Positions 7,808 to 14,133 of a stretch of DNA of 64,000 nt are shown here, piece by piece. Positions within the stretch are counted from its first letter, which is position 1. Every line of letters starts with the position of its first letter. Under the pieces are notes generated by a model that did not search any database, had not been told where the DNA came from, and was given only the letters and a program-made list of their open reading frames with translations. The DNA is taken from the NCBI RefSeq assembly GCF_003443535.1, contig NZ_CP031946.1, positions 310,001 through 374,000 on the forward strand, written 5' to 3'. The stretch is from Ruegeria sp. AD91A. Lineage in GTDB: Bacteria > Pseudomonadota > Alphaproteobacteria > Rhodobacterales > Rhodobacteraceae. Both the position numbers and the translations under genes were made by a program.

Positions 7808-10414
7808 ATGAGCAGTTTTGACGAAATGGGCGCCTTCGAGGGCGCATCGCTGTCGGCGCGGGCAATGGCTGCGCGCCCTTCGCCCTATCTGGATGAGCTG
7901 AACCCGGCACAGCGCGATGCGGTCGAGCGGCTGGACGGTCCGGTTCTGATGCTGGCCGGGGCTGGCACCGGCAAGACCAAGGCGCTGACGGCCCGGATCG
8001 CACATCTTCTCAACACTGCGCGCGCGCGTCCGAATGAGATTCTGTCGGTCACATTCACCAACAAGGCCGCGCGCGAGATGAAAGAACGGGTTGGCCGCCT
8101 GCTGGGACAGCCCGCCGAGGGGATGCCATGGCTGGGTACGTTTCATTCGATCTGCGTCAAACTGCTGCGCCGCCATGCGGAACTGGTCGATCTTAAATCG
8201 AACTTCACCATTCTGGATAAGGACGACCAGATTCGCCTGCTCAAGCAATTGGTGCAGGCCGCCAATATCGACGACAAGCGCTGGCCCGCGCGGATGCTGG
8301 CCGGCATCATCGACGACTGGAAGAACCGCGCTCTGACACCTGACAAGGTGCCCACTGCCGATGCCGGGGCCTACAATAACAAGGGCGTCGAGCTTTACGC
8401 TCAATACCAGACCCGCTTGCGCGAACTGAATGCGGTGGATTTCGGCGATCTGCTTCTGCACATGGTTACGATCTTCCAGACCCATCAGGATGTTCTGGAG
8501 CAATACCAACGCTGGTTCCGTTATATCCTCGTGGATGAGTATCAGGACACCAACGTCGCCCAATATCTGTGGCTGCGCCTGCTGGCCGGGGGGCACAAGA
8601 ACATCTGTTGCGTCGGCGATGACGATCAGTCGATCTATGGCTGGCGCGGGGCCGAGGTGGGCAACATCCTGCGCTTCGAAAAGGACTTTCCCGGCGCGTA
8701 TGTAGTGCGACTGGAACAGAACTATCGCTCGACCCCGCATATTCTGGCGGCTGCGTCGAACGTCATTCGGGGCAATGAAAGCCGCTTGGGCAAGGAGCTT
8801 TGGACAGCTGCTGAAAACGGTGAAAAGGTCTGCCTTATCGGTCATTGGGACGGTGAGGAAGAGGCCCGCTGGATTGGAGAGCAGATCGAAGACCTTGTTA
8901 ATGGAAATTCTCCCATCGCTAAACGCAGGCAAAACTCTCGATCCGATCAGATGATGAGTGAAGTAGAGCGTCTCGACGAACTGGGTGCCCTAAAGGGGCT
9001 CAATAGTAGAGAGCAAGTACTGGAAAAGCTGAAGAAGCACGAAAGTTTTTTGGCGGAAGCAGGCAGGGAAAGTCTCATTTGGGAATTAACAATGAGGCAA
9101 CAAGAAGGGCGTTCTTTGGAAGCGGCCTTCCCAAGATTTTATCTCGATGAAATCGCCATCCTTGTCCGCGCCAGCCACCAGATGCGCGCCTTCGAAGACA
9201 GGTTTCTGACCATTGGTTTGCCCTACAAGGTGATCGGAGGCCCGCGATTCTACGAGCGGATGGAGATCCGCGATGCCATGGCCTATTTCCGGCTGGTGGT
9301 CAGCCCCGAGGATGATCTGGCCTTCGAGCGGATCGTGAACACCCCCAAGCGCGGCCTTGGCGACAAGGCGCAGCAAACCATCCAGATGACCGCGCGCGAA
9401 AATGGGGTGTCACTGGTCGACGGGGCTCGGATTGCCGTCGATAACGGGTTGATCAAGGGCAAGGGCGGCAAGGCGCTGCGCGAACTGATCGACGGTCTGG
9501 CGCGTTGGAATGCGATGACGCGTGGACCACGGATTGAAGTGGACGACGAGTCCGTGATCGATGACGTTTCACCCATGCGGTTCGGTGCGCCCGAACACAC
9601 GCATATCGAGCTGGCGCAGATCATCCTCGACGAATCCGGTTATACGGCCCATTGGCTGAACGACAAGACGCCCGAAGCGCCGGGGCGCCTTGAAAACCTA
9701 AAGGAACTGGTCAATCAGCTGGACAATTTCGAGAACCTGCAAGGGTTTCTGGAGCATGTCAGTCTGGTGATGGACAACGAGCAGGACAGCGACGGGGCCA
9801 AGGTCTCGATCATGACCCTTCACGCGGCCAAGGGGCTGGAGTTTCCCGCCGTTTTCCTGCCGGGATGGGAGGACGGGTTGTTCCCCTCGCAACGGTCAAT
9901 GGACGAATCCGGCCTCAAGGGGCTCGAGGAGGAACGTCGCCTGGCCTATGTTGGCATCACCCGTGCCGAGGAGGTGTGCACGATTTCTTTTGCCGCCAAC
10001 CGGCGGGTGTTCGGGCAGTGGCAGAACTCCATGCCATCCCGGTTCATCGACGAATTGCCGGAAGATCACGTTGAGGTGCTGACTCCTCCGGGTCTTTATG
10101 GTGGCGGTCAGCACACTGCGGGCATTGAAACGCGTGCGGTCGAAGCCAATGTCTACAACTCGCCGGGCTGGAGGCGGTTGCAGGCGCGGCAGGGGCAGCA
10201 TGGCATGTCGCAACCCAAAGAAAGCCGGAACACGGTCATCGACGCCACCGCAGTGGCCAGTTTCACACTGGGCGAACGGGTGTTCCACCAGAAATTCGGC
10301 TATGGTGCGGTGATCGGGATCGAGGGTGACAAGGTCGAGGTCGACTTCGACAAGGCCGGCACCAAGAAAGTGGTCTCGCGTTTTCTGAGCAACAAGGATG
10401 ACGTCCCGTTCTGA
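7808..10414 (+). CDS. uvrD: ATP-dependent DNA helicase UvrD/PcrA with extra internal segment
   Basis: Superfamily 1A 3'-5' helicase for nucleotide excision and mismatch repair. Walker A AGAGTGKT lies at residues 50-57, motif II VDEYQDTN near 244, DDDQSIYGWRGA and RLEQNYRST follow, and late motifs TLHAAKGLEF and RRLAYVGITRAEE are present. The C-terminus has a Tudor-like GERVFHQKFGYGAVIGIEGDKVEVDF segment typical of PcrA/UvrD. At 868 residues it is long: an extra stretch of roughly 65-80 residues (about 363-443, bases about 8895-9140) interrupts the usual junction before IAILVRASHQMRAFEDRF. A predicted SOS box precedes the gene. Stop converges with the DUF1330 gene 4 bases away. Confidence 0.95.
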   Translation: MSSFDEMGAFEGASLSARAMAARPSPYLDELNPAQRDAVERLDGPVLMLAGAGTGKTKALTARIAHLLNTARARPNEILSVTFTNKAAREMKERVGRLLGQPAEGMPWLGTFHSICVKLLRRHAELVDLKSNFTILDKDDQIRLLKQLVQAANIDDKRWPARMLAGIIDDWKNRALTPDKVPTADAGAYNNKGVELYAQYQTRLRELNAVDFGDLLLHMVTIFQTHQDVLEQYQRWFRYILVDEYQDTNVAQYLWLRLLAGGHKNICCVGDDDQSIYGWRGAEVGNILRFEKDFPGAYVVRLEQNYRSTPHILAAASNVIRGNESRLGKELWTAAENGEKVCLIGHWDGEEEARWIGEQIEDLVNGNSPIAKRRQNSRSDQMMSEVERLDELGALKGLNSREQVLEKLKKHESFLAEAGRESLIWELTMRQQEGRSLEAAFPRFYLDEIAILVRASHQMRAFEDRFLTIGLPYKVIGGPRFYERMEIRDAMAYFRLVVSPEDDLAFERIVNTPKRGLGDKAQQTIQMTARENGVSLVDGARIAVDNGLIKGKGGKALRELIDGLARWNAMTRGPRIEVDDESVIDDVSPMRFGAPEHTHIELAQIILDESGYTAHWLNDKTPEAPGRLENLKELVNQLDNFENLQGFLEHVSLVMDNEQDSDGAKVSIMTLHAAKGLEFPAVFLPGWEDGLFPSQRSMDESGLKGLEEERRLAYVGITRAEEVCTISFAANRRVFGQWQNSMPSRFIDELPEDHVEVLTPPGLYGGGQHTAGIETRAVEANVYNSPGWRRLQARQGQHGMSQPKESRNTVIDATAVASFTLGERVFHQKFGYGAVIGIEGDKVEVDFDKAGTKKVVSRFLSNKDDVPF

Positions 10415-10418
10415 GGCG

Positions 10419-10709
10419 TCATATCCCTTCGACCAGAATCAGATTGGTTGCGGCGGTGGCCTGCCGGATCTTCGCCAGTTCGATGTACTCCGGGTCGTCT
10501 TTCCAGGCTTTCGCCGCCGCAAGGTCCGGAAACTCCATCAATACAATCCCGCCGTCGGGCCAAACGCCTTCGATCCGTTCGACCGGTTTGGATGAGATTG
10601 TCAGCAAGCGGCCTCTGTGGTGGTCGAAAATCGGCATGAAGCCAGCCAGATAATCCTGATGCCCGTCCGGGTCGTGGATGTCGATCTGCGTGATGAAATA
10701 GGCTGCCAT
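10419..10709 (-). CDS. DUF1330 family protein
   Basis: A 96-residue protein of the dimeric alpha-beta barrel type: MAAYFITQIDIHDPDGHQDYLAG, then G-R-L-L, V-E-R-I-E-G-V-W-P-D-G-G-I-V-L-M-E-F-P-D-L-A-A-A, ending in I-L-V-E-G, which is the DUF1330 pattern. Function in the family is not established. AAGGACGTT precedes the ATG at 10709. It lies 54 bases beyond the terminator hairpin of the small-RNA array on the same strand, so readthrough could link the two. Confidence 0.88.
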   Translation of the reverse strand: MAAYFITQIDIHDPDGHQDYLAGFMPIFDHHRGRLLTISSKPVERIEGVWPDGGIVLMEFPDLAAAKAWKDDPEYIELAKIRQATAATNLILVEGI

Positions 10710-10763
10710 AACGTCCTTCGGATCAGAAATCAGGACGCTGTTTTACACCCCTGCTCGAAAAAT

Positions 10764-10845
10764 AAAAAAACGGCGGTTCCCAGGGAGGAGGAGGGGAACC
10801 GCCGTCTTGTCAACATCAGAGCAGGGAGGAGGAGAGCCCCGATGT
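10764..10845 (-). ncRNA. CcsR/cuckoo-type small RNA, unit 3 (last), with terminator
   Basis: Read on the minus strand, two hairpins carry a CCUCCUCCC loop. The first (10845-10813) has arms ACAUCGGGGC/GCUCUGAUGU, perfect only when two G-U wobbles are allowed on this strand. The second (10804-10771) has an 11-bp stem CGGCGGUUCCC/GGGAACCGCCG and runs directly into seven T residues, so it doubles as the intrinsic terminator of the array. Known relatives in Rhodobacter (CcsR) expose an anti-Shine-Dalgarno loop and act in stress responses. Confidence 0.75.
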
Positions 10846-10881
10846 ATTCGAGCCCGGGTTTGAGCCCGGTATGAGGAAGAC

Positions 10882-10957
10882 GCGGCGACGTCAGGGAGGA
10901 GGAAGACGTCGCCGCGCGCTTTCAACATCGAGGCAGGGAGGAGGAGAGCCCCGATGT
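10882..10957 (-). ncRNA. CcsR/cuckoo-type small RNA, unit 2
   Basis: Minus-strand hairpins 10957-10925 (ACAUCGGGGC/GCCUCGAUGU, one G-U wobble) and 10915-10882 (perfect 11-bp GCGGCGACGUC stem), 9 bases apart, both with CCUCCUCCC in the loop. The first closely matches the first hairpin of unit 3, and the second matches the second hairpin of unit 1. A 36-base spacer to unit 3 holds a small CCGGG/CCCGG hairpin that may be a processing site. Confidence 0.75.
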
Positions 10958-10991
10958 ATCAGGATCCGGCGGGTTGGGGCCGGTATAGGGT

Positions 10992-11060
10992 GCGGCAACG
11001 TCAGGGAGGAGGAAAGACGTTGCCGCTGATTACAGACCCTAAGGGAGGAGTAAGGGCCTG
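10992..11060 (-). ncRNA. CcsR/cuckoo-type small RNA, unit 1
   Basis: Minus-strand hairpins 11060-11033 (CAGGCCCU/AGGGUCUG with a G-U wobble; loop has CUCCUCCC) and 11026-10992 (perfect 11-bp GCGGCAACGUC stem; loop has CCUCCUCCC), 6 bases apart. The unit begins 21 bases after the stop codon of the DUF1127 gene, as in the ccaF1-CcsR locus of Rhodobacter sphaeroides, where the RNAs are cut from the ccaF1 transcript. A 34-base spacer with a CCGGC/GCCGG hairpin leads to unit 2. Confidence 0.75.
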
Positions 11061-11081
11061 ATCTCAGTATTCGTGGCGCGC

Positions 11082-11315
11082 TTATTGCGCGATGTGATCG
11101 TTGGCGGCCTGCATGGCCACCCGGCGGATCATGGACCGATGCAGGCCCAGATCGGCCAGTTCACGATCCGACAGCCCTGCCAGTTCATTGACGGTCTGGC
11201 GATACATACGATAGCGGGCAAAGCGCGTCTTAGCGTTCTCCACCAGGGCTGCGATTCCGAACGCCGGTGCACTCTTGGGTGCTGTATGTGTGCTTGCGAC
11301 TGCCATGCTCATCAT
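11082..11315 (-). CDS. ccaF1: DUF1127 protein, CcaF1-like
   Basis: A 77-residue basic protein ending in the DUF1127 signature: R-Y-R-M-Y-R-Q-T-V-N-E-L-A-G-L-S-D-R-E-L-A-D-L-G-L, then RSMI. In Rhodobacter sphaeroides the small DUF1127 protein CcaF1 binds RNA and affects maturation of the CcsR sRNAs encoded directly behind it; the same order is seen here, which supports the symbol. The ATG at 11315 is followed by a second ATG and another at 11306, so the exact start is uncertain. Upstream dyads at 11374-11423 may control transcription. Confidence 0.82.
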   Translation of the reverse strand: MMSMAVASTHTAPKSAPAFGIAALVENAKTRFARYRMYRQTVNELAGLSDRELADLGLHRSMIRRVAMQAANDHIAQ

Positions 11316-11373
11316 CCGTGTCTATTTGCTTTGCCGATAACGTTCGGCCCTTGCTTGAGATTGAAAATAGGCA

Positions 11374-11423
11374 AATGCTGCAATTGCACAATAGGTCACG
11401 TCGTCAATGCTGCTATGCAGCAA
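11374..11423. promoter_or_regulatory. Paired dyad operators upstream of the DUF1127 gene
   Basis: Two related 18-base sites, AATGCTGCAATTGCACAA (11374-11391) and AATGCTGCTATGCAGCAA (11406-11423), share 13 of 18 bases. The first contains the perfect palindrome TGCAATTGCA, the second TGCTGC-tat-GCAGCA. Their centres are about 31.5 bp apart, three helical turns, as expected for a tetrameric regulator such as a LysR-type protein. No cognate regulator gene is nearby. Confidence 0.45.
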
Positions 11424-11674
11424 GCGCATAGATTGGTTCAGTTTTTTGCTTCGACTGGAAATGCGCCTTGAAAAATTGGGCATTACCCTGGGTCACTGGT
11501 GATGGCGCAAACATGGCCTTCTGGCGGCTTGCCCTCTAATTGAGCGGTGTTGGCTGGAATTTGGGCGAATAAACAACTCGGGTAGCTCCCGTGAGAGAAG
11601 CGGCAAGGCGAAGCGTGGCGCTTCACCAGCCCCTGAAGCTCAGTTTGCCGGTTTCAGGTTGCGGCGCGTGCAGC
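11424..11674. other. Gene-free stretch with several small hairpins
   Basis: No credible coding frame is seen. Short inverted repeats stand close together, for example GAAGCG-TGG-CGCTTC near 11614-11628 and CCTGAA/TTCAGG near 11634-11660. They could belong to an unrecognised RNA. I looked for RNase P, 4.5S, 6S and tmRNA signatures and found none. Confidence 0.3.
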
Positions 11675-11709
11675 CGGAGATCCGCGGGAATTCATGGGCA
11701 GGTGTGGTT
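11675..11709 (+). promoter_or_regulatory. Candidate MraZ box cluster A
   Basis: Four GG-containing pentamers recur with 10-base period: CGGAG, CGGGA, TGGGC, TGGTT, at 11675, 11685, 11695 and 11705. MraZ binds TGGGN direct repeats separated by 5 bases; the central two fit best. The cluster is about 560 bases upstream of mraZ. Confidence 0.35.
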
Positions 11710-11819
11710 TCCGAGGGCACATGTCGCCGAAAACGCTCACGAACTTCGAACGATTCTGTGAGGCCGCAGCACAAAGACACGCAGTATTTCCACCCTTCAA
11801 GGCGGATTCCAAATTATTT

Positions 11820-11834
11820 CGGGAAATCATGGGA
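11820..11834 (+). promoter_or_regulatory. Candidate MraZ box cluster B
   Basis: CGGGA-AATCA-TGGGA gives two pentamers with the 5-base spacer expected for MraZ. It lies in the most AT-rich part of the leader, just before a TATATATAG run that could be part of a promoter. Confidence 0.4.
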
Positions 11835-11978
11835 AAAAATTTCACGCCTCAAATTATCTATATATAGAGGTCAGGTTGTCGTATTCTTCCACAAATGGTG
11901 TCATTACGTTCCGATTTCAGAGTGATACTGTGTCTTGATCGTGTTTCATGGGGTACGGTTCGCAAAATTCCTGTTGAT

Positions 11979-12003
11979 TTCCATGAATTCCCATGGCATC
12001 CCT
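11979..12003 (-). promoter_or_regulatory. Candidate MraZ box cluster C
   Basis: On the minus strand AGGGA-TGCCA-TGGGA-ATTCA-TGGAA gives three pentamers at exact 10-base period, the triple arrangement typical of MraZ autoregulatory sites. It lies just upstream of the proposed UpsM-like RNA, so it could repress the dcw leader promoter. Confidence 0.45.
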
Positions 12004-12004
12004 T

Positions 12005-12214
12005 ATGCATCCGATGAGGACGAGGCAGCAGGGGCACCAAACGACCCCGACCAAAAATAATCAGGTTTCATACAGGCATCTCGCTTTCATCAATCAAGAG
12101 ATCCGGCGCGCGGGCGAGCAGACATCCCCCCAGGTGGCGCGTGCAGCTGGACATCCCGCGAAGCGGGTCAATGCGGCGGGTTGATCAGTGGCAGCAGATC
12201 AACCCGCCGTTTTT
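12005..12214 (+). ncRNA. upsM: UpsM-like sRNA / extended 5' leader of the dcw cluster
   Basis: In Rhodobacter sphaeroides the dcw cluster has a long 5' leader whose first ~206 nt accumulate as the sRNA UpsM, ended by an intrinsic terminator ahead of mraZ. The same layout is seen here: a gene-free region, a small CCCGC-GAA-GCGGG hairpin (12155-12167), and a strong terminator 53 bases before the mraZ start. The 3' end is well defined; the 5' end is a guess from the known length. Base-level similarity to known UpsM was not tested. A 63-codon open frame (11993-12184) overlaps it but has no good ribosome binding site. Confidence 0.5.
12174..12214 (+). terminator. Strong intrinsic terminator in the mraZ leader
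   Basis: A perfect 13-bp stem CGGCGGGTTGATC (12174-12186) / GATCAACCCGCCG (12197-12209) with a 10-base loop is followed by TTTTT. It must be read through or bypassed for dcw expression unless a second promoter lies in the 53 bases before mraZ. Confidence 0.88.
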
Positions 12215-12267
12215 CATCCGGGGGAACGTGAATTTCAAGTGGGGCGCAAGCGAAAGGGACAGTCGTC

Positions 12268-12771
12268 TTGGCGCGCAGGTTTAGAGGTGAAAGCCACCAT
12301 AAGGTGGACACGAAGGGCAGGGTCTCGATCCCGGCCTCGTTTCGCCGTGTGCTTGAAGCGTCCGATCCCAACTGGCAGCCCGGAGACAATCCAGAGCTTG
12401 TGATCGTCTACGGCGATCATCGCCGCAAATTCCTTGAATGCTATACCATGCAGGCCATTGACGAGGTTGATGCCAAGATTGATGCCTTGCCGCGCGGGTC
12501 AATGCAGCGCCGAATGTTGCAGCGCATGTTCCATGGTCAGTCCTTTCCGACAAATGTGGATGAAACCGGGCGTCTGGTGTTGCCTGCCAAGCTGCGCAAC
12601 AAGATCGGCCTTGAAGGTGAGGCGTTCTTTATCGCCGCCGGTGATACATTTCAGATCTGGAAGCCCGAGACCTACGAAGTCGAGGAGCTGGCCAAAACCG
12701 AAGAATGGATTAACGATCTGCCAGAGGACTTCGATCCTATGCAGTTCCTTGATGGCACCGAGGATGCGTAA
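12268..12771 (+). CDS. mraZ: Transcriptional regulator MraZ
   Basis: First gene of the dcw cluster. MraZ is a ring-forming DNA-binding protein that represses its own promoter. The 167-residue product has the two SpoVT/AbrB-like half domains: [26 protein letters not shown] near the start and [20 protein letters not shown] near residues 94-112. The start is TTG, preceded at 9 bases by AAAGGGAC; MARRFRGE is the expected N-terminus. A long leader with a terminator and candidate MraZ boxes lies upstream. The stop overlaps or adjoins the rsmH start region. Confidence 0.95.
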   Translation: MARRFRGESHHKVDTKGRVSIPASFRRVLEASDPNWQPGDNPELVIVYGDHRRKFLECYTMQAIDEVDAKIDALPRGSMQRRMLQRMFHGQSFPTNVDETGRLVLPAKLRNKIGLEGEAFFIAAGDTFQIWKPETYEVEELAKTEEWINDLPEDFDPMQFLDGTEDA

Positions 12772-12775
12772 CGGC

Positions 12776-13768
12776 ATGGCCGGCGCTGAGATCTCCTCCG
12801 ACAAACCTCACGTTCCCGTTCTGTTGCGCCCCCTGCTGGCCGCGGTCGCACCTGTGTCCGGCGTCTGGCTGGACGGCACCTTCGGCGCAGGCGGGTACAC
12901 CCGCGGATTGCTGGAGGCCGGGGCAGACAAGGTCATCGGTGTTGATCGTGATCCGCTGGCTTTTGATATGGCGTCAGAATGGGCGGGCGCCTATGGCGAC
13001 CGGCTGGTGATGCAGCCCGGTGTGTTTTCTCGTTTGGACGAATATGCGCAGGATCTGGATGGCATTGTGCTGGACCTTGGCGTTTCCTCAATGCAATTGG
13101 ATCAGGCCGACCGTGGATTTTCCTTCATGAAGGATGGCCCCTTGGACATGCGCATGAGCCAGGAGGGCGAAAGTGCCGCCGATCTGGTCAGCACCGCAAC
13201 CGAGGCGCAGCTGGCCGACATTCTGTTCCATTATGGTGAAGAACGCGCCAGCCGCAGGATTGCCAAGGCGATTGTCAAAGCGCGCGCGGATGAACCGATC
13301 ACCACGACCCTGCGTCTGGCCGAGATCATCGAATCCTGCCTGCCACGTCCGAAACCGGGGCAATCCCACCCGGCCACGCGCAGCTTTCAAGGGCTGCGGA
13401 TCGCCGTGAATGCAGAATATGAAGAACTGTTTCAGGGGTTGATGGCCGCTGAGCGCGCATTGAAGCCTGGCGGGCAACTGGCTGTTGTCACATTCCATTC
13501 CATCGAAGACCGGATGGTGAAACGGTTCTTTCAGTCCCGCGCAGGCAAGACGGGGCGTGCGAACCGCTATGCGCCGGAAATTGAACAGGAACAGCCCCAA
13601 TTCACGTTGAAAACCCGCAAGGCGGTGGGTCCTGACGAACAGGAATTGCGGGAAAACCCGCGTGCACGGTCAGCCAAACTGCGCGTGGCAATACGAACAG
13701 AGGCTCCGGCGGGGGAAATCGAATCGCGGGCCATCGGGATGCCGCAACTGGGGGGAAGGGCAAGATGA
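12776..13768 (+). CDS. rsmH: 16S rRNA m4C1402 methyltransferase RsmH (MraW)
   Basis: S-adenosylmethionine-dependent enzyme that N4-methylates C1402 of 16S rRNA. The 330 residues contain [15 protein letters not shown], the SAM-binding [17 protein letters not shown] and IGVDRDPLA segments, [11 protein letters not shown], and the late [15 protein letters not shown] motif. Starts are possible at ATG 12764 (overlapping mraZ by 8 bases) or ATG 12776; the latter gives the usual N-terminus. The stop shares ATGA with ftsL, implying translational coupling. Confidence 0.96.
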   Translation: MAGAEISSDKPHVPVLLRPLLAAVAPVSGVWLDGTFGAGGYTRGLLEAGADKVIGVDRDPLAFDMASEWAGAYGDRLVMQPGVFSRLDEYAQDLDGIVLDLGVSSMQLDQADRGFSFMKDGPLDMRMSQEGESAADLVSTATEAQLADILFHYGEERASRRIAKAIVKARADEPITTTLRLAEIIESCLPRPKPGQSHPATRSFQGLRIAVNAEYEELFQGLMAAERALKPGGQLAVVTFHSIEDRMVKRFFQSRAGKTGRANRYAPEIEQEQPQFTLKTRKAVGPDEQELRENPRARSAKLRVAIRTEAPAGEIESRAIGMPQLGGRAR

Positions 13769-14133
13769 AGAGTGTTTTGTATGTGTTGACTGCTCTGTCC
13801 GTATTCGGCCTTGCCTTGTGGGCCTATCAGGAAAACTACCGAACCCAACAAGTGGTAAAGGAAACGCAGTCTTTGCAGCGCGAGATCGGAATGGCACAGG
13901 TGCGGCTGGCCGTTCTGGACGCGGAATGGGCCTATCTGAACCGCCCGGACAGGCTGCGCGAACTGGCCGACCTGAACTTTGAGCGCCTTGGCCTGCTGCC
14001 GTTGCGGGCCGAACAGTTCGGACGTGCGGATCAGATCGCCTATGCCGAAGACCCGGACCTGCCTGTGGTTGATCCGATTGAATTGCAGGCCATCACCGAT
14101 ATTCAGGCTTTGGGCGAGGTGCAGATTCCATGA
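13765..14133 (+). CDS. ftsL: Cell division protein FtsL
   Basis: Small bitopic divisome protein that forms a coiled coil with FtsB and links to FtsQ and FtsWI. The 122-residue product has one helix near residues 3-22 after a very short cytoplasmic end, then a heptad-like periplasmic stretch and the [11 protein letters not shown] element that is typical of FtsL. Position between rsmH and ftsI, with 4-base overlaps on both sides, supports the call despite low sequence conservation in this family. Confidence 0.9.
   Translation: MKSVLYVLTALSVFGLALWAYQENYRTQQVVKETQSLQREIGMAQVRLAVLDAEWAYLNRPDRLRELADLNFERLGLLPLRAEQFGRADQIAYAEDPDLPVVDPIELQAITDIQALGEVQIP

Noticed and set aside
10771..11060. Regular GGGAGGAGG repeats that look like a CRISPR array
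   Set aside because: The repeated part is only the 9-13-base loop, the flanking arms are complementary to each other and partly shared between units, and no cas genes are present. Hairpin sRNAs explain it.
11686..11992. 12-base perfect inverted repeat as ends of a mobile element
   Set aside because: No target-site duplication or transposase remnant is seen, and both copies are accounted for by 10-base-period MraZ-like boxes in opposite orientation.
11993..12184. 63-codon open frame before mraZ
   Set aside because: It has no ribosome binding site, and its stop lies within the terminator stem; a leader RNA is the better reading.
11316..12267. RNase P RNA, 6S, tmRNA or SRP RNA in the long gap before mraZ
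   Set aside because: None of the conserved core motifs that I know for these RNAs could be found on either strand.
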